DNA of 64,000 nt from positions 205,495,689-205,559,688 of the forward strand of contig NC_058523.1 of the NCBI RefSeq assembly GCF_904849725.1. Direction: 5' to 3'. Numbering within the stretch: the first letter of the stretch is position 1; each line of letters opens with the position of its first letter. Both the position numbers and the translations under genes were made by a program. The notes beneath the pieces are model-generated. The model saw only the letters and a list, made by a program, of their open reading frames with translations, was not told where the DNA came from and made no database searches. Source of the DNA: Hordeum vulgare subsp. vulgare (Eukaryota > Streptophyta > Magnoliopsida > Poales > Poaceae). Shown piece by piece: positions 10,046 to 21,170 of the stretch.

Positions 10046-11483
10046 GCAGTGGCTGCAGCATCATGCACGATCATCCTTGGGAGTAGACCAAGCTAGGCCA
10101 AAAGCCTAAGCTTGGGGGAGTACGTGTTCTCACCGACTTTACATTCATGCTTATGCTTTCACTTTGTTGGCCGGTGTTTACACTTTTCCACTGTACTATC
10201 CATGCTAGTTTCTTTTTGTTTTCTTGTTTTCTTGTATTGTGTCCTTTTGAGAAAACCTAAAAAGATTTTTATTTCTTCTTTTTCTTGTTGGGAGCTTTCC
10301 CGTGTAAATAGCTTTCTTTTTCTTTGTGTCAAGGTAGAAGATATTGGTTACAATGCTTAGTGGTTCTTACATGCTTACCTGTTTAACTTGCAAAGAGCCA
10401 TATTATTTTGTATTCTCCTTTTTGTTTGCCTGCAGATTCAGCTTAGTCTGATGCGCTTATAATCGTTTTCATCGTTCGATCGTGCAAATGAAATGCAACA
10501 ATGATGATATATGATGAAGTGACTGAGACTGAAAAGCTGGTATGAACTCTATCTATTTTGTTTTTGTAAATATGACTAGCTTGTCGACCCAGATTTAGCT
10601 TTGTTGTGAGAGAACCATGTTTGCAATGACAACTTAGAGATCATAGTTTCTGATGCCATGCTTATTCAGCTGAGAGCTTATAATGGTTTGTCTTGATTGC
10701 CAACATAGATTTTGAGATGACTATGATGTAGTATGATAGGATGGTATTCTACTTTGAATGTTTCAAGTGGCTTGACTTGGCGCATGTTCATGCATGTAGT
10801 TGAAACAAAATCAACATAGCCTCTATGATGTTTGTGTTCATGGTGATTTATATCCTGTTCATGCTTGCATTCAATGTTAGTCAAACTCATTGCATCTTGA
10901 TGACCGTTGTCGCTCTCTAGTTGGTCGCTTCCCAGTCTTTTGCTAGCCTTCGCTTGTACTAAGCGGGAATGCTGCTTGTGCATCCACTTCCATAAACACA
11001 AAGTTTTTCCATGAGAGTCCACCATACCTACCTATTTGCGGTATCCACCTGTCGTTCCAAATAAATTTGCATGTGCCATTCTCTAAACCTTCAAGAAATA
11101 ATCTGTCTTGCATGCCCGAACCGCTCATGTGGTGACAGTGGGCTATTGGTATCTTCCATGCTAGGAGTGTTATCCTCGGCATGTGTTTATTCACAGTCCT
11201 TCACGAGAAAGGGGACGGTACTTGGGATGCCCAGTTCCATGCTTAAATCGAAAACATAACTGTAAAACAAGACTCCCCCTGGATTGATGTTAGTATGGAC
11301 GGTACCCGAGGATTCGGCTAGCCGTGGTGTGTGATTGATTGGTGGTGGGGGAGTTAAAACTTTACTTTTCTGTTTGGGAACCGCCTATAGCATGAGTAGC
11401 ATGGAAGATATTGAGAACTCTTGGTCATTGCGGAGTGTTGCCTCACATTTTCATCATATTCTTTTCTTTTCAGCATGGTCATA
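10046..11483 (+). other. Non-coding 3' region of A2
   Basis: No supported coding sequence. The region from 10440 to about 10830 matches A1 3220-3640. From about 10830 to 11483 it matches the 3' region of element B (for example CTGTTTGGGAACCGCCTATA at 11373 against 22182) and, inverted, element C at 11500-12380. Confidence 0.7.
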
Positions 11484-13933
11484 TGGACTTGTATATGATG
11501 CAAAGCAATAGTCTATAATTTGACATGAAAATTTCAATACGCAAGCATATCAACAAGCAACCAAGTATTTCAAAATATCAATGCTAAAGAACGTTATCCC
11601 TAGCCCATCGTGCTCTATCACTGATCCATTCATGCAACACACTCAAATATTAATTAGATCCAATGCTCAAGTATCATAATGGTGTTCCTTAGTTAGTGCT
11701 TTACAAGAGGAGATGGAGACTCAAATTCGGAATAGAAAATGCATAAAGTAAATAGATAGGCCCTTCGCAGAGGGAAGTAAGGAATTGTAGAGGTGCCAGA
11801 GCTCAAAGTGAAAAACTTAGAGATGATTTTTTTAGGGTGGCATGCTTTTCCTATCAACAAGAACGACTAAGAGTTTCCAATATCCTCCATGATAAACAAA
11901 TTATAGGTGGTTCCCAAGCTGAAAATAAAGTATATTTCATTTTCCACCATTCTTTCACATTCCACGGCTAGTCGTATCCACGAGGTACCGTCCATACCAG
12001 CACTTCCCATGGAATTTATTATTTGACAACATAAAGTATTTTTTTATTTTTGGGACACGGCATCCCTATTACCTCCATACTCTGTTGCCATGATAAGTGA
12101 GTAACCACTAATCTTCAGAATAACCTATTTAACATGGAAGATACCGGCCACCCCTCACCATTCCATGAGCGGTACGGGCACACAAAACAGAAATTTATTT
12201 TGAACATTAGAGTTGGCACTTGCAAATTTACTTGGAACAGCGTTGAGATACCGCATATATGTAGGTATGGTGGACTCATTTGGCACAACTTTGGGTTTAG
12301 GATTTGTATGCACAAGCAGTATTCCCGCTTAGTACAAGTGAAGGCTAGCAAATAGATCGAGAAGCACCCAACCAAGGAACAAAAATCATCATAAGTGAAC
12401 ATCAAACATAACTAACACCGAATAATGCAATACAAGTAGGATGTAATTTCATAGCATAATTATTGACTTCATGTGCATGCATAGGGAATCACAAACCTTA
12501 ACACCAATATTCTTACTAGAGCATAATTACTCATCAAAATAAGTCACATATTACTATCTTCATATCGCAAAACTATTGCAAAGAATCAAGCTTAATATCC
12601 AATGATCTTCATGAAAGTTCTTATTATATCTTTCCTATACATTCATCACTTTGGGACTAATTTTCATTTAAAACAAATTTCCATTGCAAATAACAAGCTC
12701 TCAAAAAAATATAAGTGAAGAACGAGAGAACAAGTTTCTTTAAAATTTTCAACTATCAAAATTATATAAGTAAAGCAAGACATGATTTCTTTAAAATTTC
12801 AGAAACTCTAAAAATAATCTAAGTGAAGCATGAGAGAAAATTTCTTCAAAGTAACAGCACCACCATCCTCAGAAAGATATAAGTTAAGTACTTGAGCAAT
12901 TCCATGGCTCAAAAAATTTAAGGGAAGCATAGAGAGCGATTCTAACAAACCACAACATACTTTGGCTCTCTCAATTGGTTGCGTCCAACAAGTTTTACTA
13001 TGAGAAACGAACCAGCTAAGAAATAAAAGACACAAATGATACAAGATTCTCCAAGAAAAACTCATGATATGCGACGAATAAAAATATAGCTCCAAGTAAA
13101 ATAACCGATGGTTTTTAGAAGAAAGAGGGGATGCCTTCTGGGGCATTCACAAGGTTAACTGCTTGGTACTCCTTAGATATTGCCTTTGGGTGCCATGGTA
13201 CATTCATAAGCTTAGGATTTTATCACTCCTTAATCGTTCATCCATCGTGATCTCACTCAAAAGTTGAAAACTTCAATCACACAAACTCAACAACACTTTT
13301 GTGAGATCCGTTAGTATAAGAAAACCAAACTTTACTATAGGTACTGTTGAAAACCTATTCCAAATTTTTTTGCATTATATCTACTGTATTCTAAATTTAC
13401 CATGGCTTATGCCCCCGATATAAACCATAGAATCATTAAAATAAGCACATAACGCAAAGAAAACAGATCATGTTAAAAACATAACAGTATGTAAAGATTC
13501 GAAATTTACTTATACTTATGTAACTCCAAAAATTCTGAAAAAATAGGATGACCTAGGAAATTTGTATATTAATTTTGTGTAAAATCTTAAGATACTTTTG
13601 ATGTTTCTGTGACTTTTAGGATTGTTTCTACTGGACACAAAAGTTTCTGTTTTTCAACACGATTAAAGCAACTAACAACCCACATGATCCCAAAGGCTTT
13701 ACTTGGCACAAACACTATATAGAACACAAAAAACACAACTATAACAGTAGTATAATTATGCAAACACTCCAGAACATAAAGAAAAAGTGAAAATTAATTT
13801 TATTCATTGGGTTGCCTCCCAACAAGCGTTATCGTTTTACGCCCCTAGCTAGGCATATAGCATAACTTTTAAGTGATGTCGTCCTTAACGATTGATCCAT
13901 AGGTTGCCCTCATGAATGATTCATATGGTAATT
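11484..13933 (-). other. Non-coding 3' region of element C
   Basis: No supported coding sequence. Contains relics shared with B and E: a GGGGATGCC hairpin relic near 13127-13150, degenerate ATATAAGTGAAG repeats and, at 11500-12380, a stretch homologous in inverted orientation to A2 10905-11480. Confidence 0.65.
12708..12940 (-). repeat. Degenerate ~55-bp tandem repeats in C 3' region
   Basis: Successive ATATAAGTGAAG, ATATAAGTAAAG, ATCTAAGTGAAG and ATATAAGTTAAG cores at about 12711, 12764, 12817 and 12877, each followed by A/G-rich then TTTCTTTAAAATTT-like sequence. Element E has two similar cores near 31447 and 31487. Confidence 0.6.
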
Positions 13934-14461
13934 TCATTTTAGTTCTAGGGAAGTTTTCCATGCCTTTTTTAGTGGAAACTGAAATTTAATATTCACTTCT
14001 TTCATATCAATCACGACCCCTATAGTACGCAAGAACGGTTTACCAAGAATTATTGGACCATACGAATTGCACTCAATATCAAGAACAATAAAATCTATGG
14101 GCACGTAATTCCTTTTTGCAAGAATAAGAACATCATTAACTCTTCCCGTAGGTTTTTTAATAGAAGAATCTGCCAAGTGCAAATTGAGAGAGCAATTTTC
14201 AATATTGGTGAGACCAAGCACATTACAAAGAGATTTCAGAATTGTGGAAACACTAGGACCCATATCACATAAAGAATAGCACTCAAAATTCTCAATTTTT
14301 ATCTTAATGGTGGCTTCCCATTCATCATGTAATTTTCTAGAAATTGAAATCTCTATCTCTAACTTGTCTTCCAAAGCTTTTATCACCGCATCCGAAATAA
14401 GTTTAGTAAAAGCTTTATTTTCTTCATAGGCATTGGGTGAATTTATAATAAATTGCAACAT
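13934..14461 (-). pseudogene. Retropepsin-like protease domain of element C
   Basis: 175 open codons. Shows RKLHDEWEATIKIKIENF, then CDMGPSVSTI in place of the usual CDLGASVSAIP (catalytic Asp kept, neighbours changed), LADSSIKKPTGRVNDVLI, and IILGKPFLRT. It ends three codons after KTSLEL. Element E encodes the same order in a longer frame (33464-32427), so this is the C-terminal part of a gag-protease. The frame does not join the upstream 14633-14926 part, so it is broken. Confidence 0.7.
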
Positions 14462-14632
14462 AGAAATACAGTTAATGAAAGAGCAGCCATCAAAATTAAT
14501 AAAATTTCAATCCAAAATAGTGTGTGCATTGCTAGCTAAAGTTTTGACCTCTTCAATCCTACTTTTATCAATGTTTTCAATAATATTTTCACCCTCCAAA
14601 CCATGGGAACGCCCTCTAGATAAAGTTTACTT

Positions 14633-14926
14633 TTATTTAGTTCCCTCATCATTAATTTTAACATTACTAAATAGGGAATCAATAGAAGAAACACCAATCA
14701 TTTCAATCTCTTCGTCATTTTTATCATTACAATTGGGAAACCCTCTTTCTAGAAATTCTCTTTTAGCTCTAAGCATAATGGTTCTTTTCTTACTTTCATA
14801 TATGGAAACATATAAAGATTTAATTGATTCATTAATATCAACCTTAGGAAACAAATTATTGTTGAGATTTTCTACATCATCCGAAATTCTATCAATGCTT
14901 CTAGACATATCATCAATCTTATTCAA
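14633..14926 (-). pseudogene. gag-protease linker segment of element C
   Basis: 97 codons beginning MNKIDDMSRSIDRISDD, matching element E KIDDLAKSVDRMSSAVD, and ending near SIDSLFSNVK (E: PIESLFSCDK). It is one interrupted piece of the former continuous frame. Confidence 0.6.
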
Positions 14927-15118
14927 CTTTTCTTCTATCGTGGTATTGAAAGCTTTTTGCGCATTTATAAATTCCTTAATATTACTCTCAAGATCACAGG
15001 TTATCTTAGCATTATTATTATGATAATTACCATAGGAATTACCGTACTTATTTGAAGAACTTACAGGATACGGCCTACGATTAAAATTGTTCTTATAAGC
15101 ATTATTATTAAAATTATT

Positions 15119-15425
15119 TCACGAGACAAAGTTCACATCTACGGGATCATTATTTAGCTCAATCAAAGTAGACAAAGGCACATCATTAGGATCAATAGGA
15201 ACATGCTTACTAGCAACCAATTTCATAAGAGCGTCCACTTTTTCGCTCGAACCACTAATTTCTTCAATAGAATTAACCTTTTTACTAGTAGGAGCTCTTT
15301 TAGTATGCCACTGTGAATAATTAGCCATAATATTATCAAGAAATTTAGTAGCATAACCCAAAGTAATTTCAATAAAATTACCACCCGCAGTGGAATCGAA
15401 AAGATTTCTGGAAACAAAATTCAAT
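15119..15425 (-). pseudogene. Mid-gag fragment of element C fused to its LTR
   Basis: Codes for LNFVSRNLFDSTAGG, NYSQWHTKRAPTSKK and DPVDVNFVS, aligned with E HLNYASRNILDSTPGG, NYSQWHTERSPTSKK and LDVNFVG. The open frame runs upstream into LTR sequence to 15583 only because a deletion joined LTR directly to gag. The LTR-encoded part is not protein-coding in origin. Confidence 0.7.
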
Positions 15426-16626
15426 CCTGCATAAATGGCTTCTCTCGAGAAATAGCAAATGGTGGGTAGACAAATTATTGTTAGGCAATTGACAGAAGAG
15501 AAAATAATTATGACGATATTCAAGACAATGATCATGTTTATAGGCATCACATCCAAGACAAGTAGACCGACTTCTACCTGCATCTACTTCTATTACTCCA
15601 CACATCGACTGCTATCAGCATGCATCTAGTGTATTGAGTTCATGGAGAGATGGAGTAATGCCTTAAGAATGGTCACATGATGTAGACAAGATCTATTCAT
15701 GTAGGAATAGACCACATCGTTTTATCCTTGATAGCAACGATACATGCGTGTGATGTCTCTTTCTATCACTGAGATTGAACACCGCAAGATCGAACCCATC
15801 ACAAAGCACCTCTTCCCATTTCAAGATAAAATATCAAGTTGGCTAGACAAAAAGCAAAGATCGGAGAAGAAATACGAGACTATAATAATCCAGCATGCAT
15901 ATGTTTTCAGCCGATCGAAAAAAAATATGTTTTCATCGATCTGATCATAAACTCGCAATTCATCAGATCCGAACAAACACAGCGCAAAAGAAAGAGTTAC
16001 ATCCTATGGATCTCCAAGAGACCATTGTATTGAGAAACAAAACGAGAGATAAAGGCATCTAGCTACTGCCTACGGCCAAATAGGTCTGATCTGAACTACT
16101 CACACATCATTAGAGGAGAACCAATGAGGATGGTGAACCCCTCTGTGATCGTGTCCCTCTCCTGAACGGGCTCTAGATTGGATTTCGTGGCTCTCAAACT
16201 TGCGGTGTCTAAACCAATTTTTCGTTGACTCCTCTAGGGTTTTCTGAATATTGGTGTATGTATGGAGCTCGGAGGCGGTGGAGGAGTTGCCCAAGGGCTC
16301 CACTAGACACCAGGTCGCGCCAGGGGCCTCTAGCACACCCTGATGTCTAGTGGCCCCCTGGGCCTCATGTGCTACTCATTCCTGGCTCCCAAGTTTCCTT
16401 CTGGTCCAAAAAAATCTTCGTAAATTTTCATGGAAATTAGACCTCGTCTCATATGGATTTTCTGCGAAGGAAAAACTAGAAAAAAGCAACTAGCACTAGG
16501 CATCGTGTCAATAGGTTAGTCCCAAAAAATATATAAAGTTTCTATCAAATGATTATAAAACATCCAAGAATGATAATATAACAGTATGGCACAATCAAAA
16601 ATTATAGATGCGTTAAAGACATATCA
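15426..16626 (-). mobile_element. 5' LTR of element C, 3' end deleted
   Basis: Starts TGATATGTCTTTAACGC at 16626 reading leftwards. It shares many blocks with the E LTR, for example GGGACTAAC, CACTAGATGCATGCTG, and GTCGATGTGTGGAGTAATAG at about 15612. The junction with gag near 15425 lies well before the expected LTR end. It abuts LTR D at 16627. Confidence 0.75.
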
Positions 16627-17155
16627 ATCACCCGGACTGACGTGTTTTCAGCACAACTACCTTGGGGTTATTTTTGTGCAGAAATAAAATTCTCGGAAGC
16701 AGATGAAATTTTTTGAGAATTATTTATGGGATTTGTAAATAATTATGGAGCGAAGACCTGCCAGAGGAGGTGTGCCATGTGGGCATAAGCCAACAGGGCC
16801 CCCCCTAGGCCGCGGCCTCATGGCTTGTGGGGCCCACGTGGCTCCTCCGACCCTAATTCTAGTCCTATAAAATCACATCTCCGGAGAAAAAAATAGAGAG
16901 AAGCTTTCATCGTGTTTCACAAGACGGAGCTACTGCCACCTCCTGTTCTTCCTCGGAGGGCTGATCTGGAGTCTGTTTGGGGCTCTAGAGAGGGGGTGCG
17001 TCACCATCGTCATCACCAACCCTTCTCCATCAACACCGCCATGATGCTCACCATCGGTAGTGAGTAATTCCTTTGTAGTCTTGCTGGAGCTGGTGGGATT
17101 GGATGAGATAGATCATATCATCGAGTTAATTTTGATAGGGCTTGATCACTAGTAT
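16627..17155 (+). mobile_element. LTR D, first part (5' end missing)
   Basis: Starts inside the LTR at CCCGGACTGACG (in the A LTR this point is about 85 bp from the start) and proceeds with the same blocks as the A LTR, including CCTATAAAATC at about 16864. It is interrupted at 17155 by element B. The first part of the LTR is lost against element C. Confidence 0.8.
17151..17155 (+). repeat. Target-site duplication, left copy (AGTAT)
   Basis: Five bases directly before TGATATG of the left LTR. Identical to 24458-24462. Confidence 0.9.
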
Positions 17156-18759
17156 TGATATGTCTCCAACGTATCTATAATTTATGAAGTATTCATGCCA
17201 TGTTTACAATAATTTTATATGATTTTCGTATGATTTTATTAGAACTAACTCGGACTGACGCTGTTTTCAGCAGAACTACCATGGTGTCGTTTTTGTGCAG
17301 AAATAAAAGTTCTCGGAATGGGATGAAAATTTACGGTGATTTTTTATGGACCGAAAGAGTCTGCCGAAGCACCAGAGTTGAGCCAGTAAGTGGATGAGGA
17401 AGCCAAAAGCCTGCTGGTCACGGCCACCCCCTTGGTCGTGCCCCTGTGGCTTTTGACCTCCTCAGGAACCTTCCTGACGTGAGATGAGCGCCAAAAATTC
17501 CTATAAGTACCAAATCCCCAAGAAAGAAACCTAGATCGGGAGTTTCACCGCCGCAAGCCTCCGGAGCCACGAAAAACCAATCGGGAGCCCTTTCGGCACC
17601 CTGTCGAAGGGGGAAACCATCATGAGAGGCCATCTTCATCATCCCGGCGGACTCCATGTCGAGTAGCTATGTGTTTGATCTCTCTCTCTCTCTCTCTCGT
17701 GTTCTTCATATAGCACGATCTTGATGTATCGCAAGCTTTATTAACATAGATGAACCATATGGAGTTTTCCCCTCTCTATCTTCTTGTGAAGAATTAAGTT
17801 TTCCCTTTGAAGTTTTCTTATCGGATTGAGTCTTTAAGGATTTCAGAACACTTGATGTATGTCTTGCGATGTGATATGTGAGGTGAAAATGGGATGTTCT
17901 ATTGATCCACTTGATGTATATTTCGGTGATCAACTTTCGGATTCGATGACCCTTGGAATCTATGCATAGGGGTTGGCACATGTTTTCGTCTTGACTTTCT
18001 GGTAGAAACTTTGGGGCACTCTTTGAAGTTCTTTGTGTTGGATTGAACATGATGAATCTGAAAATATGTGATGCATATCGCATAATCTTGCCCATGGGTA
18101 CTTGTAGTGACATTGGAGTATCTAGGTGACATTAGGGTTTTGGTGGATGTGTATCTTAAGGTGTTATTTTAGTACAAACTCTAGGGCTGTTCGTGACACT
18201 TATAGGGATAGCTCATAAGGTTGACCAGAAAAGATAACTTTGAGGTGGTTTCGAACCCTACAATAATTCCTTCGTGTGTTCTCCTCTATTTGTGAATTTG
18301 GAGTAAACTCTTTGTCGCACGTGAGGGATTTATATATGATTCAACTATGTTAATATTGTTGAGAGAACTTGCACTAGTGAAAGTATGGACCCTACACCTT
18401 GTTTCCAAGCATTTATACAATGCTTTGGTCGTTGTTTACTATTTGTTACCTTGCTGTTTTTATATTTTCAGATTACAAAAACCTATATCTACCATCCATA
18501 TTACACTTGTATCACCATCTCTTCGCCGAACTAGTGAACCTATAAAATTTATCAGTGTATTGGGTGTGTTGGGGACACAAGAGACGCTTTGTTATTTGAT
18601 TGCAGGGTTGCTTGAGAGAGACCGTCTTCATCCTACGCATCCGACGGATTGATAAACCTTAGGTCATCCACTTGAGGGAAATTTTCTACTGTCCTACAAA
18701 ACTCTACACTTGGAGGCCCAACACGGGTCTACAAGAAGAAGGTTGTGTAGTAGACATCG
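17156..18759 (+). mobile_element. 5' LTR of element B
   Basis: TG start at 17156. It ends GACATCG at 18759 where the partner ends GACATCA. TATA-like CCTATAAG at about 17500; TC dinucleotide run at about 17681-17698. The pair shows many substitutions and a ~40-bp indel after the run before the TC tract, so the insertion is not recent. Confidence 0.9.
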
Positions 18760-18769
18760 AATTGTTTTG

Positions 18770-18849
18770 TGGCGCCGTTGTCGGGGAGATTAGGTAAGCG
18801 GCACTCACATCCCGTCAACGAAGCTCTTTTCTAGCGCCATTGCCGAGGA
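18770..18849 (+). other. Primer binding site of B plus a second PBS-like copy
   Basis: TGGCGCCGTTGTCGGGGA (18770-18787) matches the tRNA-Asp primer complement at 17/18. TAGCGCCATTGCCGAGGA (18832-18849) matches at 15/18. This repeats the arrangement after the A and E LTRs. Confidence 0.8.
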
Positions 18850-18946
18850 GGTGAGTGCTTGAAAGTATATCCTGAGATCTTGCAACTAAATCTTTTAGTT
18901 TCTTGTTTTTCACGAGTTTGGTTTTATAAAAGAAAGCTACAAAAAA

Positions 18947-19561
18947 ATGGAATTGAGGTTGCCTCATATGATTCATCTTTTCAATGTCTTTCGTGAAAAT
19001 GATGGAAAGGAAAGTTGTGCTCAAGTGTTAGAAGAAGAAGTTATTAAAATGTTTGGCACTAAATCTTTCTATGATGAGCATGATTGCAATTTTGTTAGTA
19101 TGAATTCCTTGAATATTCATGATGTTAATGATATGCAAAGCCACAAGCTTGGGGATGCGATGTTTGATGAGGATGATATGTTTATCCCCCAAGTTTTGAT
19201 GAGAAATTTTTTTATGATGAAAGCATGCCTCCTATTTATGATGATTATTGTGATGACATGTATTCTATAAAGAATAATGATAACCATGAAACTTGTCATC
19301 TGATTTTAATTTCAATTGGATTATGCTTCACATGATAGTTATTTTGAAGAGTTTGCTCCCACTACTATTGATGTGAATAAATTTTCTTATGTGGTGACTA
19401 GTAAAATTTCTATGCATGTAGATCATGAAAAGAATGCTTTATGTGCTGGTTTTATTGTGGAATTCCTTCATGATGCTACTGAAAATTATTATCCGGGAGG
19501 AACATATGCTTGTAGGAATTGCAATAATATCAAGTTTCCTCTCTACGTGTTCAAAGTTTGA
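18947..19561 (+). pseudogene. Short decayed ORF of element B, function unknown
   Basis: Two open stretches (18947-19270 and 19316-19561) were probably once one acidic protein. Between them another frame reads through (DDMYSIKNNDNHETCH), pointing to small frameshifts. The distal part has HVDHEKNALCAGFIVEFLHD and a Cys-rich GTYACRNCNN end. I recall similar fragments in grass non-autonomous elements but can assign no domain. It is followed at 19764 by the motif AAGCGCTTGTTGGG, which C and E carry directly after their protease frames. Confidence 0.5.
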
Positions 19562-19804
19562 AAGTTATGCTTGTTTTGCCTTCCTATGCTAGTTGATTCT
19601 TGCTCCCATAAATTGTTTGTTCACAAAATCCCTATGCATAGTAAGAGGGTTAGACTTAAATGTGCTTGTCATGAGATTCATGATGCTCTTTTTCATGTTA
19701 TAATTATTATTCCTATGTGAGAATCATTGAAATCATCATGCCTAACTAAAAGGCTTTACAGAAAAGCGCTTGTTGGGCGACAATCCAACACATTTACTTT
19801 CTGT

Positions 19805-21170
19805 TTTGATGTGTTCACATGATTAAGTTATTGTAGTAATCGTGCTTTATAGCTTTTGTTTCAATAAAGTGCCAAGTAAAGCCTTTGGGATAGTGTGGAT
19901 GATAGTTGAGTTGATTCTATGCAAAAACAGAAACTTTTGCTCTCAGTCCAGGAATTGTGTAAATTCAGTGGAATGTACTTCTAATCTGAATTGTTTACAC
20001 ATGACTGATATACCAATTGCTTGGATTGTCCTAATTGATTAGAATTTTTTGATACAGGGAAGTATGGATACACTACAGATCTTCACAGACTGTTCTGTTT
20101 TTGACAGATTCTGTTTTGCATGCGTAGCTTATATTCAGTGATATAAATTATGGGAATAGTAGAATACAGTAGGTATCATGTGGTAACAATTATGAATCTT
20201 GTCTTGACAGTACCTAAATGAATGATCATTATTTATTATACTAACCAATCTCACGAAGTTCCGTTAAGTTTTGTGTGATTGAAGTTTTCAAGTTTTGGGT
20301 GAGACACCGATATGAGGAGAATAAGGAGTGACAATAACCTAAGCTTGGGGATTCCCAGGGCACCCCCAAGGTAATATCAAAGGAAGAATCAATCACCTAA
20401 GCTTGGGGATCCCCCGGAAGGCATCCCCTCTTTCGTCTTCAACATTATCGGTATATCTTACTTGGAGCTATATTTTTATTTGTCGCATAATATCAGTTTT
20501 GCTTGGAGCATCATTTTATTTTGTTGTTCTCTGTTAGGTGTTTTTTATAATCTTGTGTTTCAATAAAAATTTCCAAGAATTGCATTAGGATGCTTGCATT
20601 GCTTGCTTTGATTAGTGCTGTGTAAAAACAGAAACTGGTGTTGTAGTGTTTGAATTTGCATATTTTACTGGTACGTGGAAACTTTCTAAACTTTTTACAT
20701 AAGGTTTTCATTAAAATTTTATAGCATGTCCTAAATTTGCATAATTGTTTGAGTTCCTGAAGTACATTGTTTTCATAAATTTCTACAGACTGTTCTGTTT
20801 GGACAGATATGTGTCATAGTTTTGTTATCTACTTATCCTATAGTTTCCATAGCCTATATTGATAGATATAAATTCTGGAAATGATGGTAAACTGTAGATG
20901 ATGTTTGCAATTATTATCCAACTTGTCTTGGCAGTACATGAATAGTTTATTTGTTATTATGTGCACTAACCTATCTCACGAGTTCTTTTCGAGTTTTGTG
21001 TGGATGAAGTTTTTTAGAATATGTGAAACCATGATATGAGAGGATTGAACGAGATTCAAAAGTTCAAGATTGGGGATGCCCAAGGCACCGCAAGTAAATA
21101 CTTCAAGAAGTCTCAAGCATCTAAGCTTGGGGATGCTACGCATCCCACCTCTCTTCGTCAACTATCGGTT
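19805..21170 (+). repeat. Internal ~660-bp duplication in element B
   Basis: Units at about 19805-20460 and 20511-21170 share order and sequence: TTTCAATAAA, AAAACAGAAACT, CTACAGACTGTTCTGTTT-like, ACTTGTCTTGGCAGTAC-like, CTCACGAGTT, then AAGCTTGGGGAT with a hairpin and a CATCCC...CTCTTTCGTC-like end. The copies are well diverged. A third partial start follows at about 21190. Confidence 0.65.
20341..20430 (+). other. Polypurine-like motifs with hairpins in B
   Basis: AAGCTTGGGGAT at 20341 and again at 20399. At the second, GGGGAT (20405-20410) pairs with ATCCCC (20423-20428) around a short loop. The same 12-mer occurs at 19145, 21123 and 22799, the last being the true polypurine tract beside the 3' LTR. 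Confidence 0.65.

Larger units (their letters stand above)
5166..11483 (+). mobile_element. Interior of pol-less Ty3/gypsy element A2
   Basis: Primer sites, gag-protease (5404-8304), U3-like spacer, second ORF (9095 to about 10045), then non-coding 3' sequence. An AAGCTTGGGGGA purine stretch lies at 10106. The tail (about 10830-11483) resembles the 3' region of element B at 21760-22250 and is absent from A1. It stops abruptly at about 11483 against element C in the opposite direction, so no 3' LTR is attached. LTR D (16627-25257, same family and strand) could be its displaced 3' LTR, but it appears clearly diverged from the 3641 LTR. Reverse transcriptase and integrase are absent. Confidence 0.8.
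11484..16626 (-). mobile_element. Truncated pol-less gypsy element C
   Basis: Reads leftwards: LTR start TGATATGTC at 16626, LTR to about 15425, then mid-gag (15425-15119), gag C-terminal part, protease (14461-13934), a conserved motif (complement of AAGCGCTTGTTGGG form, at 13817-13830) and 2.4 kb of non-coding 3' region ending at about 11484. The LTR 3' end, primer site and gag N-terminus are deleted. There is no 3' LTR and no reverse transcriptase or integrase. It is similar to element E throughout. Confidence 0.75.
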
